Shown piece after piece: positions 32,999 to 41,848 of a stretch of 46,741 bases of DNA. Each line of letters opens with the position of its first letter. Position 1 is the stretch's first letter. The translations under genes and the position numbers were made by a program. The stretch lies in NCBI RefSeq assembly GCF_001552275.1, contig NZ_BCQW01000023.1, forward strand, positions 1-46,741, in the 5' to 3' direction. The DNA comes from Amphibacillus sediminis NBRC 103570 (lineage in GTDB: Bacteria; Bacillota; Bacilli; Bacillales; Amphibacillaceae). The notes below the pieces were generated by a model, which saw only the letters and a program-made list of their open reading frames with translations, did not search any database and was not told where the DNA came from.

Positions 32999-34317
32999 TA
33001 GTATGTCTCCTCCTCTTTAAAGGAACGTGAGCGACGGAATTGGAAAAAGGCAAATGTCGCTACAATAATACCTAAAATAATGGATATGGCTGCAGCCATA
33101 CTAAATTGAGAATTTGAAAAAGTTAAATTGTAAATCCAAGAAAGTAAAATATCGGTTGCCCCAGCTGTTTGCCCTCTAACTGGCGGTCCTCCTCCATTGA
33201 ATAAAAAGATAATATTAAAGTTGTTAAAGTTAAAGGTATACTGTGTAATTAATAGCGGTCCAGTCGCAAACATGAGATGCGGAAACGTAATGTTACGAAA
33301 CTTTTGCCAACGCGTAGCTCCGTCCATCTCTGCGGCTTCGTACCAATCATTTGAAATCCCCTGTAATACCCCAGTAAATAATGCATATATATAGGGGAAA
33401 CCAAGCCAGACTTGAATCATAATTAAAGCTATTTTGGTCCAGGTGGCATTCGTTAACCATGGAATCGTGGTCCCAAATAAAGGCTCGATGATATCTGCAT
33501 TTATTGCACCAAAATTATCATTAAACAATGCAGAAAAAATGATAATCGTAACAAACCCAGGCACAGCCCATGGCAAAATAAAGATGGTTCGAATAAATTT
33601 CTTAAATCTAATTCGCTTGTCATTCGTTAATATGGCCAAGAACATCGCCACAGCAATAGATAAAGTTGTAGCCACTAATGTCCATACGATCGTCCAGGAA
33701 AGCACATTAACAAATGTATTCCGCCACTCATCAATCGTAAAGAGATTAATAAAGTTCTGGAAACCAACCCAATCCAACAAGCTCCTTGGTGGGGAGTTGT
33801 ATAAAGTATAATTGGTAAAAGCTAAAAAACCCATAAATAATAACGGGAACAATACTACAAAAATCAGTAGTAATAAGCCAGGACCAACTAGTACATAAGG
33901 AAATCCCGTATCCCACGCATTTCTAAACCCATCCATAATCCCCGTAACTCTCCAGCCATTACGAATCTTAACTGCATCGTGACGAGCATCTTGGATATTA
34001 ATCACATAAAAGATAATAAAGAATACAGACAAAATCAAAGCCAGGATACCATGGCTTAGAAATAGCCTTGAATCATCTTGTCTCTCTACTTCACCTAATG
34101 AAATTAAACCTTGAAGTCCGGTTTGCAAATAGTCAAATAAAACGATTAAAAAGGCTGTAAATAAAATAAAAATGAGCGTACCCTTAACATAGCGCTTATT
34201 ATAAATTTGACCAAAGCCCGGAATGATCGAGAGTAGCATAGCAAGCTTTGGATTATGGTTGCTATGTGATGGCCCTTCATGCTTCTGTACACTTGCTTGT
34301 TTTTTCTTTATAGCCAA
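32998..34317 (-). CDS. Maltodextrin ABC transporter permease, MalF/MdxF-like
   Basis: 439 residues from a TTG at 34317, chosen because GGAGG sits 8 nt before it (a longer frame to 34350 also starts with TTG but lacks a site). An N-terminal extension with extra helices (MLLSIIPGFGQIYNKRYVKG, LIFILFTAFLIVLFDYL) precedes the six-helix core, as in MdxF. The EAA loop is YEAAEMDGATRWQKFRNITFPHL. Between the binding-protein gene (59 bp upstream) and the MalG-type gene, it completes a classical E-F-G operon for maltose or maltodextrins. Confidence 0.93.
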   Translation of the reverse strand: MAIKKKQASVQKHEGPSHSNHNPKLAMLLSIIPGFGQIYNKRYVKGTLIFILFTAFLIVLFDYLQTGLQGLISLGEVERQDDSRLFLSHGILALILSVFFIIFYVINIQDARHDAVKIRNGWRVTGIMDGFRNAWDTGFPYVLVGPGLLLLIFVVLFPLLFMGFLAFTNYTLYNSPPRSLLDWVGFQNFINLFTIDEWRNTFVNVLSWTIVWTLVATTLSIAVAMFLAILTNDKRIRFKKFIRTIFILPWAVPGFVTIIIFSALFNDNFGAINADIIEPLFGTTIPWLTNATWTKIALIMIQVWLGFPYIYALFTGVLQGISNDWYEAAEMDGATRWQKFRNITFPHLMFATGPLLITQYTFNFNNFNIIFLFNGGGPPVRGQTAGATDILLSWIYNLTFSNSQFSMAAAISIILGIIVATFAFFQFRRSRSFKEEETY

Positions 34318-34376
34318 TGCCTTTCCCTCCTCTAAAAGAGAAGGGATCAATACTTTTTAATCCCTTCTCCAAAACA

Positions 34377-35666
34377 TTACTGTCCCATTATCGCAATATT
34401 CTCACTTATATTATGGACTGCTTCATCTAACACTTCCTGAACATCGTCGCCCTGAGAAATAAAGGTTAATGCTTCCTCCATCGGGGTCCAGATTTGTGAC
34501 ATTTCAGGAATGTTTGGCATTGGATGTGCCGATAATGTTTGCTCAAAAAATGCATTCATAAACTCATCATCAATCACAACAGATGTATGTGCTGGTAATT
34601 CTCCAGTATCCTCAAAAATTATTTTTGAGCTTTCTTCATTGGTTATATAGAGTGCAAGCTCAGTTGCCCAATACTGATTCTCAGTATAATAATTTACTAG
34701 CCAACCCTTATTACCTGAATGAGTATTTAAGCGTTCACCATTATAAGTTGGGAATGGTACGACTTCTAAGCTATCACCTAAAGCATCAAGGTAGTCTTGG
34801 ATTGCCCACGGCCCATTTACAACCATAGCAGCCTGACCATCCATGAATAAACCGTTGACGATATCAATCGTCAAGCCCTGTGGCATAAGTCCTTGGTCAA
34901 ACCATGATTGAATATCTTCTCCAGCAGATACAGCCCCCTCAACATTAAGTCCAATGTCCTCAGGATCATAGACTCCATCTGCATCCTGACCAAAGGTGTA
35001 GGCACCATCTTTCGTAATAAAAGGATACATAAAGTAATAATCAACTGGGTTGACAAGGAATCCATAAGTATCACCATTTGTGATCGCTTTAGCTGTTTCA
35101 ATCAGCTCTTCATAAGTTTCAGGTGCCTGATCAACTAAATCCGTATTAATGAATAGAGCATAGGTTTCAACTACAGCTGGGATACCATACTGAATACCAT
35201 CATAGCTCAGTGAGGTCAGTGCACTCTCATTATATCCTGCTAAACGGGCTTGTTGTTCTTCAGTGAACTCCAATTCAGCGGCTACCCCTTGAAGATGTAC
35301 ATCTCCAATTCGGTCATGCGGTTGAAAAAACAAGTCTGGTCCTTGTCCCGATGGACCATCTAAGCTAATCCCATCTAACTGATCAAGCATAGAATACGGG
35401 ATTAATTCAACCTCAATACCATATTCATCTGTAAAATTACTAAAAATTTGCTCATAGGCATCTAACTGACGTTCTTCATCATTAACCCAAACCTTTAAGA
35501 AATCCGGCTTTTCAGGAACTCCTTCTTCTGTTACTTGTTCATCACCGTCACTTTCTGAAGACGTATCGACGTCCTCGGTTGAGTCTCCTCCACCACAGGC
35601 AACTAAGAAAAACATTAACACCGACATTAAAAGTGCATTAAACCAGATCGATTTACGCTTTACCAT
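34377..35666 (-). CDS. Maltodextrin-binding lipoprotein, MalE/MdxE-like
   Basis: 429 residues. A lipoprotein signal ends in LVAC (FFLVACGGG), so the mature protein is anchored to the outer face of the membrane by Cys; a Ser/Asp/Glu-rich linker follows. The body is a type I sugar-binding fold (LKVWVNDEERQLDAYEQIFS, GPDLFFQPHDRIGDVH, GIPAVVETYALFINTDLV, MVVNGPWAIQDYLDAL). I start at the ATG at 35666 with GGAGGGGG upstream. It heads the operon with both permeases. A TTGTCA-N18-TATAAT promoter and several LacI-type operators lie upstream. Neighbouring neopullulanase suggests maltodextrin or cyclodextrin as ligand. Confidence 0.94.
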   Translation of the reverse strand: MVKRKSIWFNALLMSVLMFFLVACGGGDSTEDVDTSSESDGDEQVTEEGVPEKPDFLKVWVNDEERQLDAYEQIFSNFTDEYGIEVELIPYSMLDQLDGISLDGPSGQGPDLFFQPHDRIGDVHLQGVAAELEFTEEQQARLAGYNESALTSLSYDGIQYGIPAVVETYALFINTDLVDQAPETYEELIETAKAITNGDTYGFLVNPVDYYFMYPFITKDGAYTFGQDADGVYDPEDIGLNVEGAVSAGEDIQSWFDQGLMPQGLTIDIVNGLFMDGQAAMVVNGPWAIQDYLDALGDSLEVVPFPTYNGERLNTHSGNKGWLVNYYTENQYWATELALYITNEESSKIIFEDTGELPAHTSVVIDDEFMNAFFEQTLSAHPMPNIPEMSQIWTPMEEALTFISQGDDVQEVLDEAVHNISENIAIMGQ

Positions 35667-35745
35667 GTTTATTTCCCCCTCCAAAATTTAAACGAATAAA
35701 AGGTGCAAAACATTTGTCTGTAAAAACTTAATGATCAACCACAAA

Positions 35746-35762
35746 GACAAACGATTGCACTA
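35746..35762. promoter_or_regulatory. LacI-family operator 1 of the maltodextrin operon
   Basis: GACAAACGATTGCACTA, the near-twin of the operator before the GH13 gene. It lies downstream of the promoter, where a repressor would block elongation or initiation. Confidence 0.7.
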
Positions 35763-35781
35763 AACAGCACAAGTTAATAAA

Positions 35782-35799
35782 GTGAAATCGCTTGCACTA
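35782..35799. promoter_or_regulatory. LacI/cre-type operator 2 of the maltodextrin operon
   Basis: GTGAAATCGCTTGCACTA. The core TGAAATCGCTTGCA fits the cre consensus with one mismatch and also the AAACGNTTGCACTA motif of the other sites, so either CcpA or a MalR-type repressor may bind. It is directly downstream of the -10 box. Confidence 0.65.
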
Positions 35800-35811
35800 T
35801 TTATTGATTCC

Positions 35812-35841
35812 ATTATACTACCAGTTCTAACGATCTGACAA
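35812..35841 (-). promoter_or_regulatory. Sigma-A promoter of the maltodextrin ABC operon
   Basis: On the minus strand TTGTCA (plus-strand 35836-35841) and TATAAT (35812-35817) are 18 bp apart. The box pair is followed by two operator motifs. Confidence 0.75.
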
Positions 35842-35998
35842 CCTTTTTTTCAAAAAAAAATAAATTCTATGAAATCGATTTAATTATTGTTATATCAAGA
35901 CATTTATGAACAAATTAATCTATCTACCACATTCCATCCTGACCGAAAATCGCTTCGGTTATTTTCTGAATTTTTTGTCTGATTATAGCTACATTTTT

Positions 35999-36016
35999 GT
36001 AAAACGTTTGCACTAA
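35999..36016. promoter_or_regulatory. LacI-family operator 3
   Basis: GTAAAACGTTTGCACTAA, same motif as the sites at 35746 and 31592. It lies upstream of the malE promoter and could support looping. Confidence 0.55.
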
Positions 36017-36161
36017 TTTGTAACTGATTACTAAAAATTATCGTCTTCTTCATATTAGGAACAATGTCATTACTTTGAAACATGCAACGACTTTTACATT
36101 TGATTTAATCATCGTTTTTGCTCGTTTTTACCTAACATACTCAAATAACTAGGCAAAATTC

Positions 36162-36177
36162 AGCGCAAACGTTTTCT
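36162..36177. promoter_or_regulatory. LacI-family operator 4
   Basis: AGCGCAAACGTTTTCT, the motif on the opposite strand (AAAACGTTTGCGCT). Distant from any start; possible auxiliary operator. Confidence 0.45.
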
Positions 36178-36305
36178 CTATTCTATGAAAAGTGTGACCT
36201 AAATATGTCTGTTTAAAAGAAGTTTGTCACAATTCAGTATCGTTATTATTTAATTAAGAACGCTTGATTATAGTAAACATTTAAAATTAGTCCCTTCTCT
36301 TTATC

Positions 36306-36520
36306 TCAAATGTACCTTGGCGAATTTGTAACCAGATTTTATTGTACTTCGTTCGATAAAATTGCACTGAAAATCTGTAGCATCCGCCGGAGGCTTTAAC
36401 TTGATTCAACCAGGTTTACCCCCCTGAATGAAAGAGAATTAGTCATTCGCCTTACCACTTATCTAGAAGTAAGAGACTTCTGCTGCTGAATGAAGGTGGT
36501 AAAGATATAAGATTTATTCG
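36306..36520. repeat. Repeat region with the 55-bp module and a foldable block
   Basis: The first 55 bp (36306-36360) match 17361-17415 at about 43 positions. The following block has stems such as TTACCAC/GTGGTAA around ATGAAGGTGG, similar in layout but not in sequence to the structured repeat family. No ORF. The rest of 36178-36683 shows no gene. Confidence 0.5.
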
Positions 36521-36683
36521 ATGTTTCTTTGGTGTTGACCGAGGCTATTTTCCGTTCAAACTTACTTATTGGCATTGGCTTAACCGAGCTAACCACTCAC
36601 AAGATGAATCTTTCTCTATGAAACCGCCGTCAACTTATGATAAAATTCTTTTATTGGTGTAGAGTTGAAAGGGTGTGGTATGG

Positions 36684-37421
36684 ATGTATTTTTACGATCG
36701 ACTAAAAGAAAATCAACACCGCTTAAACGAAACAGAACAGTCCATCTTAGATTATTTATTAGAACGTTCAAGTGAAATTAAAGATTTGACGATTCGAGAA
36801 GCTGCGAAGGATAACTTTACTGCCCCTAATACTATTATTCGACTTTGTCAAAAATTGGATTTTAAAGGCTTTACTGATTTTAAAGAGGGGCTCTATGCTT
36901 CGATACAAACTAAAACGGACTTTGTCGAGGTAACATCACTTGATGAACAGATTATAAAAACAAAACAATTAGTTAATACAGAGTTAATCGACCATCTCGT
37001 CGATTGTATTCATCATGCTAATAAAATACTATTTTTTGCAGTGGGGCTTTCTCGTTTCCCGGCACAGGAGCTTGATGCTAGGCTACAATTAGTCGGGAAA
37101 AATAGCCAAATCTTTGTCGATCCTCACGTGATGAAACATAACGCAAGTTTGTTAACAGACAAGGATTTGGCAATTGCGATTAGTATAAGTGGCACAACTG
37201 ACAATATTTTAGAGGCTACTACGATTGCTAATGTAGCTGGTGCCAAAACGCTAAGCATAACAGGGTTTTCCAACAATCCACTAGCCAAACGTACGACATT
37301 CCAACTCTATGGTTTCACCACTGAGGTTCGAGTTAGTGGTATCGATGCGGCTGATCGTTTTAGTATTCATTACTTGATCAACCTGCTATTTAATGAGTAT
37401 TTAAAGAAATACCACACATAA
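36684..37421 (+). CDS. RpiR family regulator, GlvR-like
   Basis: 245 residues. The N-terminal HTH of RpiR type is at about 1-77 (LKENQHRLNETEQSILDYLL, then TAPNTIIRLCQKLDFKGFTDFK). The SIS sugar-phosphate-binding domain is at about 110-240 (ILFFAVGLSRFPAQELDARL, LAIAISISGTTDNILEATTIA). In B. subtilis the RpiR-type GlvR activates the maltose PTS/6-phospho-alpha-glucosidase operon; here the same kind of genes lie 1.2-4.8 kb downstream on the other strand, so this is the likely activator. I start at the ATG at 36684; an upstream GTG almost touches the ribosome site. The 3' end overlaps the convergent glycerate kinase gene by 32 bp. Confidence 0.9.
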   Translation: MYFYDRLKENQHRLNETEQSILDYLLERSSEIKDLTIREAAKDNFTAPNTIIRLCQKLDFKGFTDFKEGLYASIQTKTDFVEVTSLDEQIIKTKQLVNTELIDHLVDCIHHANKILFFAVGLSRFPAQELDARLQLVGKNSQIFVDPHVMKHNASLLTDKDLAIAISISGTTDNILEATTIANVAGAKTLSITGFSNNPLAKRTTFQLYGFTTEVRVSGIDAADRFSIHYLINLLFNEYLKKYHT

Positions 37422-38529
37422 TGAGAAGCATGGTGCGCTTGGCTGCTTGATGTAGTAGCTGCGGACCATTTTTTATTGCCTGAGTTAGATCCATTGGCTG
37501 ATCAATAATCGGAATAATTGCCATAATATTTCGCTCTGGCATTGCCGTTAAACCTTCTTCAACACTACCTGCAAATACAATGGTAGGCTTGTGACAAGAT
37601 TGAGCTAAACCGCTAATCCCAATCGGTACCTTTCCATTTAATGATTGAGAATCAAATTTTCCTTCACCCGTTATAACTAAATCAGCTTTAGCTATTTTTT
37701 CTGCTAATTTTCCCCGTTCAGCAAGAAGAGAAAAACCACTTTGAAACCGAGTTTCAAAAAAAGAATAGAACGCAAAGCCAATTCCACCCGCGGCTCCTGC
37801 ACCTGGTTCATCCTGACAATGTGTCTGTGTTATTGTGTTTACGAGCTGCGCATATTGGGAAAGAGATTGCTCATATGCCGCTAAAGTTTGACTTGCTAAG
37901 CCTTTTTGTGGACCAAATATATACGTAGCCCCCTGTTCACCTAACAATGGATTAGAGACATCTGAGGCAATCGTAATTTTAACTTTATACAAGCGTGGAT
38001 CAAGCTGACTTTTGTCAATTGATTTGATTTGATTAAGTTGGATCGGAAGCAGGTCAAGCTCAGCTCCATTTTGATCTAAAAATTTGACACCTAATGCTTG
38101 AAGCAAGCCCACTCCTCCGTCTACAGTAGCACTCCCACCTAATCCAATGATCATTTCCTGTGCACCTTTATCTAGAGCAGACTTTATTTGCTCACCTACA
38201 CCAAAGCTGGTATGGAAATAGGGATTAAGCGTTTCTGGCTTTACTTTAGTTATACCAGCTCCTTCGGCTACCTCAATAATGGCTAGTTTTTCATCTTGAA
38301 TCCAACCATATTTCCCTTCTATTTGAGATCCGTCCGGTCCAGTAATGGTTTCTGTTACTGTCTCACCATCTAGTAATTGGACAAAAGCAGCAACCGTTCC
38401 CTCACCACCATCTGCAATCGGATAGGTTGTCACTTTATGTTGAGCTCCAATAGCTAACTGGACGGCAGCATTAGCCTCATCACTTGTCATTGATCCTTTA
38501 AAGGAATCCATTGCCACTAAAACATCCAT
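37390..38529 (-). CDS. Glycerate kinase (GarK/GlxK type)
   Basis: 379 residues, the normal length of family 1 glycerate kinases. Signatures: VLVAMDSFKGSMTSDEAN at the N-terminus, PIADGGEGTVAAF, the nucleotide/phosphate region IGLGGSATVDGGVGLLQALG, and LVITGEGKFDSQSLNGKVP near the end. It phosphorylates D-glycerate to 2- or 3-phosphoglycerate. I start at the ATG at 38529 with GGAG 6-7 nt upstream, not at the longer frame. A strong terminator stands between it and the GH4 gene, so it is probably not simply part of the maltose operon. No other glycerate gene is in view. Confidence 0.93.
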   Translation of the reverse strand: MDVLVAMDSFKGSMTSDEANAAVQLAIGAQHKVTTYPIADGGEGTVAAFVQLLDGETVTETITGPDGSQIEGKYGWIQDEKLAIIEVAEGAGITKVKPETLNPYFHTSFGVGEQIKSALDKGAQEMIIGLGGSATVDGGVGLLQALGVKFLDQNGAELDLLPIQLNQIKSIDKSQLDPRLYKVKITIASDVSNPLLGEQGATYIFGPQKGLASQTLAAYEQSLSQYAQLVNTITQTHCQDEPGAGAAGGIGFAFYSFFETRFQSGFSLLAERGKLAEKIAKADLVITGEGKFDSQSLNGKVPIGISGLAQSCHKPTIVFAGSVEEGLTAMPERNIMAIIPIIDQPMDLTQAIKNGPQLLHQAAKRTMLLIMCGISLNTH

Positions 38530-38567
38530 GTTCATTCTCCTTTTGTATTTCGTTAAAAACATGATAA

Positions 38568-38597
38568 CAAAAAAAGCAAAAGCAGGTCAGTCCTGCT
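38568..38597 (-). terminator. Terminator of the PTS-GH4 operon
   Basis: AAGCAGG and CCTGCTT form a tight hairpin with a 5-nt loop, followed on the minus strand by TTTGCTTTTTTT. It lies about 22 bp after the GH4 stop. Confidence 0.88.
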
Positions 38598-38619
38598 TCC
38601 ACTCTCTCATTTAGCACGG

Positions 38620-39942
38620 CTATTTAAGCTCAGGCCAATAATCCTTGTTTGCTTCAATTAAAGCATCGAGTACTTGTCTAGCCTTCTTTGCGTCAACAAC
38701 TGTTCGGTTTAAAGTTAACGCCTGAAGCGCTTTGGTATAGGAGCCTTCAATATAAGCTTCAACAGTTAATCTTTCAAAGGCATGTTGCCCCTCAATTAAA
38801 CCTTTATAGAAGGTATCAATTTGTCCTACTGAATAAGGGGCAGGTCCATTTTTACCTAGCGATGACGCCACCTCAATCATGACATCATCTGGTAAGTTAG
38901 CTACAATTCCGTCATTCCGAACAATCACAATATACGTTTTCCGTAGATTGTTGGCAATTGAGGCAGCTACCTCAACCATCATATCACCATGGGCATCATT
39001 ATGAACGACACTAGAGTCAGCAGCTGTCCCATTTTCAACAATACGAGCACATTCAGCAAAAACTTTTTTCTCACGTCCTGCTCTCACTTCATCTGTGCGG
39101 GTAAAATTTGGATCAAGCTTTGATAATTTATAGTCAGGATAGAGATAGTACTGCAAATAAGTGTTTGGTAAATAATCAGGGAAGTCCCGGAGCATATCCT
39201 CTACCATGGCATAGGTATCTAGCCAAGATTGATCGCGTTGCTCAGCATCTACAGGTCGAAACCCGCCGTTAGCAACAATTTCTTTAATTTTAGGCGCAAC
39301 GTCATTTCCCTCTTGATCATAAATCGCAGTGAACCAGCCAAAGTGATTTAAGCCAAAATATGTTGGTTCAAGCTTATTTACATCATAATCGATTAGCTTA
39401 GCATATGAACGCATCAAATTAACAGGTTGGTCGCATATATTTAAAATACGTTTATCATCTGGGAACAAGCGGTCTAATGCTAAAGCGACAATAGCAGCTG
39501 GGTTGGTGTAGTTTAATATCCAAGCATCTGGACTTAGGCGACGCACATCTTTCACCATTTCAACCATATCACGGATAGAGCGAAGTCCATAAGCGAAGCC
39601 ACCAGGGCCACATGTTTCTTGACCAATCACCCCTAAGCTTAACGGAATTTTTTCATCCTTTTCGCGCATGTCGAAGCCACCTGTGCGCATTTGACAAAAA
39701 ACAAAATCAACATCCTTATAAGCGATCTCTTTATCAGTTGTGTATTCAACTTCTACTTCTGGCGCTTCCTCTTTAAATAAAATTTTAGCAAATTCGCCAA
39801 TAACATTTTGACGCTCGGCATCGATATCATATAAGACCACACGATTTAATGCAAATTGATCTAAATGTGTCGTCATCGCTTTTAATATCCCTGGTGTCCA
39901 TGTTGACCCTCCGCCAACTAATACAATATTATTTCTCTTCAT
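38620..39942 (-). CDS. 6-phospho-alpha-glucosidase, GH4 (GlvA/MalA-like)
   Basis: 440 residues. GH4 enzymes need NAD and a divalent metal. The NAD loop is VGGGSTWTPG (residues 9-18), the family stretch GVIGQETCGPGGFAYGLRSI (105-124) is present, and metal ligands are C170 (NICDQP) and H200 (LNHFGW). The sequence around SPDAWILNYTNPAAIVA is very like B. subtilis MalA (GlvA), so hydrolysis of maltose-6-phosphate and related 6-phospho-alpha-glucosides is the best call. The Cys (not Asn/Val) variants favour alpha-specificity. It overlaps the PTS gene by 14 bp, hence translational coupling. Confidence 0.93.
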   Translation of the reverse strand: MKRNNIVLVGGGSTWTPGILKAMTTHLDQFALNRVVLYDIDAERQNVIGEFAKILFKEEAPEVEVEYTTDKEIAYKDVDFVFCQMRTGGFDMREKDEKIPLSLGVIGQETCGPGGFAYGLRSIRDMVEMVKDVRRLSPDAWILNYTNPAAIVALALDRLFPDDKRILNICDQPVNLMRSYAKLIDYDVNKLEPTYFGLNHFGWFTAIYDQEGNDVAPKIKEIVANGGFRPVDAEQRDQSWLDTYAMVEDMLRDFPDYLPNTYLQYYLYPDYKLSKLDPNFTRTDEVRAGREKKVFAECARIVENGTAADSSVVHNDAHGDMMVEVAASIANNLRKTYIVIVRNDGIVANLPDDVMIEVASSLGKNGPAPYSVGQIDTFYKGLIEGQHAFERLTVEAYIEGSYTKALQALTLNRTVVDAKKARQVLDALIEANKDYWPELK

Positions 39943-41515
39943 TTCCTGCCACTCCTTTTACTTTTTGGGCAATCCCTTCTACTTGTGGGCCGTAAATCAC
40001 CTGTAGGTGAGTATCATCAATTTTGACCACACCGGCAGCTCCGGTATTCTTTAATGCTTGTTCATCTGCAATATTGGCATCTTTAACAACGAGACGGAGA
40101 CGGGTGAAGCAATTTTCAATTTCCTCAATGTTATCAACCCCACCTAATGCTTTGACAATGGTTTCACCTAAATGACCATCATCGTGAATGACAACATCAT
40201 GACCCTCATCTAGCTTTTCACGTCCAGGTGTTTGAACATTCTTTTTCAAAATAACAGTTTTGAAAACATAGTAATAGGCAAAGGCGTAACCGATACCTAC
40301 AAGAACAGCAAAGTACCAACGTGTTTCAATTCCTTGTAGAACACCAAAGACACCGAGGTCAATGACCCCACCTTGAACATTACCAATGACAACGTTAAAT
40401 AAATCCATGAGCATAAACGATAATCCAGCCATAAACGCATGAAATACGAATAAAATCGGTGATACGAAGATAAAAGAAAACTCTATTGGTTCTGTTATAC
40501 CTGTTGTAAATGACGCTAACGCTGCTGCAAAAAGTAATCCTTTGACTCGTTTTTGCTCACCACTTCTAGCCGTTTTGATCATAGCAAATGTTGCTGCAGG
40601 TAAACCAAAGACCATAAATGGAACCTTTCCTTGCGCTAAGAAGCGTGTGGCTGTAGCCATTAAATCAAAATCAAGAATATCCTGTGCTAATGCCGTGTTG
40701 AATATATTTAATGCTCCTACAACTTGTTCGCCATCGATCATGGTCACTCCACCAATTGGTGTAAAGCGAACAAGCTGATTAAGAATATGATGTAAGCCAG
40801 TTGGAACAAGTAAACGTTCTAAGAATCCAAATATGAATGTCCCAATTGCACCAGAGTTAGCAATGACATGACCTGTACTTTCAATTGCCATCCCAAGGAA
40901 TGGCCATACATAATACATAATTAAACCAAGCACAGGGGTAACGACTGTTGTGATGATTGGGATAAATCGTTTACCACCAAAAAAGCTAATCGCCATCGGT
41001 AACTCGATATTATAGTAGCGATTGTGTAGTGCAGCTACTAATGCACCAGCCAGAATGCCTCCAAATACATTCATTCTTAATGTGAAAATCCCAAGTACTG
41101 TCTCGTATTGAGAAGCGAGCTGTGTTGCTTCCAATTGAGATAAGCCAGTCCCTACTAAATAATCAACGGAAGTGGTCTCAGCAGTAATGCCGTTAAGTGC
41201 TAGAATATAGTTCAATGTGATGTGGAAAAGGATAAATCCGATAACGGCTGAGAATGCTGCTGTTGGCTTTTCTTTTCTAGCCATACCAATGGCAATCGAT
41301 ACTGCAAATAAGATAGGTAAATTACCAAATAGTGCACCAGCCAACGCACGAATAAAACCGATAATATTTTGGACAACGGTGAATGAAACAAACGTCTCAC
41401 CAACGATGTCAGGATTTTGTAGTACAGATCCCAACCCCAAGAAAATACCTGCCGCTGCAATAATTGAAATCGGCATCATTAATGATTTACCTAATTTTTG
41501 CAAAAAATCTTTCAT
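39929..41515 (-). CDS. Alpha-glucoside/maltose PTS EIICB (GlvC/MalP-like)
   Basis: 528 residues. EIIC (1 to about 430) has some ten membrane segments and the family motif FTTGITEPIEFSFIFVSPILF. EIIB follows with the phosphorylated Cys C469 (ENCFTRLRLVVKD). No fused EIIA. Directly followed by the GH4 6-phospho-alpha-glucosidase, so it imports maltose or isomers such as trehalulose or turanose as 6-phosphates. Upstream are a TTGTAA-N17-TATATT promoter, direct repeats over its -35 box and a cre site. The ATG follows GGGAGG. Confidence 0.93.
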   Translation of the reverse strand: MKDFLQKLGKSLMMPISIIAAAGIFLGLGSVLQNPDIVGETFVSFTVVQNIIGFIRALAGALFGNLPILFAVSIAIGMARKEKPTAAFSAVIGFILFHITLNYILALNGITAETTSVDYLVGTGLSQLEATQLASQYETVLGIFTLRMNVFGGILAGALVAALHNRYYNIELPMAISFFGGKRFIPIITTVVTPVLGLIMYYVWPFLGMAIESTGHVIANSGAIGTFIFGFLERLLVPTGLHHILNQLVRFTPIGGVTMIDGEQVVGALNIFNTALAQDILDFDLMATATRFLAQGKVPFMVFGLPAATFAMIKTARSGEQKRVKGLLFAAALASFTTGITEPIEFSFIFVSPILFVFHAFMAGLSFMLMDLFNVVIGNVQGGVIDLGVFGVLQGIETRWYFAVLVGIGYAFAYYYVFKTVILKKNVQTPGREKLDEGHDVVIHDDGHLGETIVKALGGVDNIEEIENCFTRLRLVVKDANIADEQALKNTGAAGVVKIDDTHLQVIYGPQVEGIAQKVKGVAGNEEK

Positions 41516-41549
41516 TTAACTAAACCTCCCTTATCTCTTTGCACCATCA

Positions 41550-41598
41550 AATATAATAGAGTCCGAAACCGATTACAATAGATGCTACCGGATTACAA
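41550..41598 (-). promoter_or_regulatory. Promoter of the maltose PTS operon with activator-like direct repeats
   Basis: On the minus strand TTGTAA (plus 41573-41578) and TATATT (41550-41555) are 17 bp apart. ACCGATTACAA (41568-41578) and ACCGGATTACAA (41587-41598) are direct repeats spaced by about two helix turns; the first overlaps the -35 box. This suits binding of an activator such as the RpiR protein. Confidence 0.6.
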
Positions 41599-41640
41599 AC
41601 AAAATGAACCATTTACGACCTGTACACAAACGTGTGTTAT

Positions 41641-41654
41641 TGTACACGTTTACA
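41641..41654. promoter_or_regulatory. cre site upstream of the maltose PTS operon
   Basis: TGTACACGTTTACA fits the cre consensus with one mismatch. A related TGTACACAAACGTG stands 20 bp to the left, making a pair. Confidence 0.6.
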
Positions 41655-41742
41655 TTTTGTGAATCGAGTGTTTTAGGCATGTAAGATGTGTGCAACCCAT
41701 AATTGATAAAGGCTTTGGGCCTTAAATGGCAGGCACAATAAA

Positions 41743-41772
41743 CGGACACATGGCTCTATTGCCACATGTCCG
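41743..41772 (-). terminator. Hairpin downstream of the O-acetylhomoserine sulfhydrylase gene
   Basis: CGGACACATGGC and GCCACATGTCCG form a stem with a central mismatch, followed on the minus strand by TTTATTG. It lies 76 bp after the stop codon. Confidence 0.65.
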
Positions 41773-41848
41773 TTTCCTTGAATAGTAAGTATTCTGACAT
41801 ACTTATTGAACTTGATTCAATAACTGATAAGGCCTAAAACTTTAGGGT

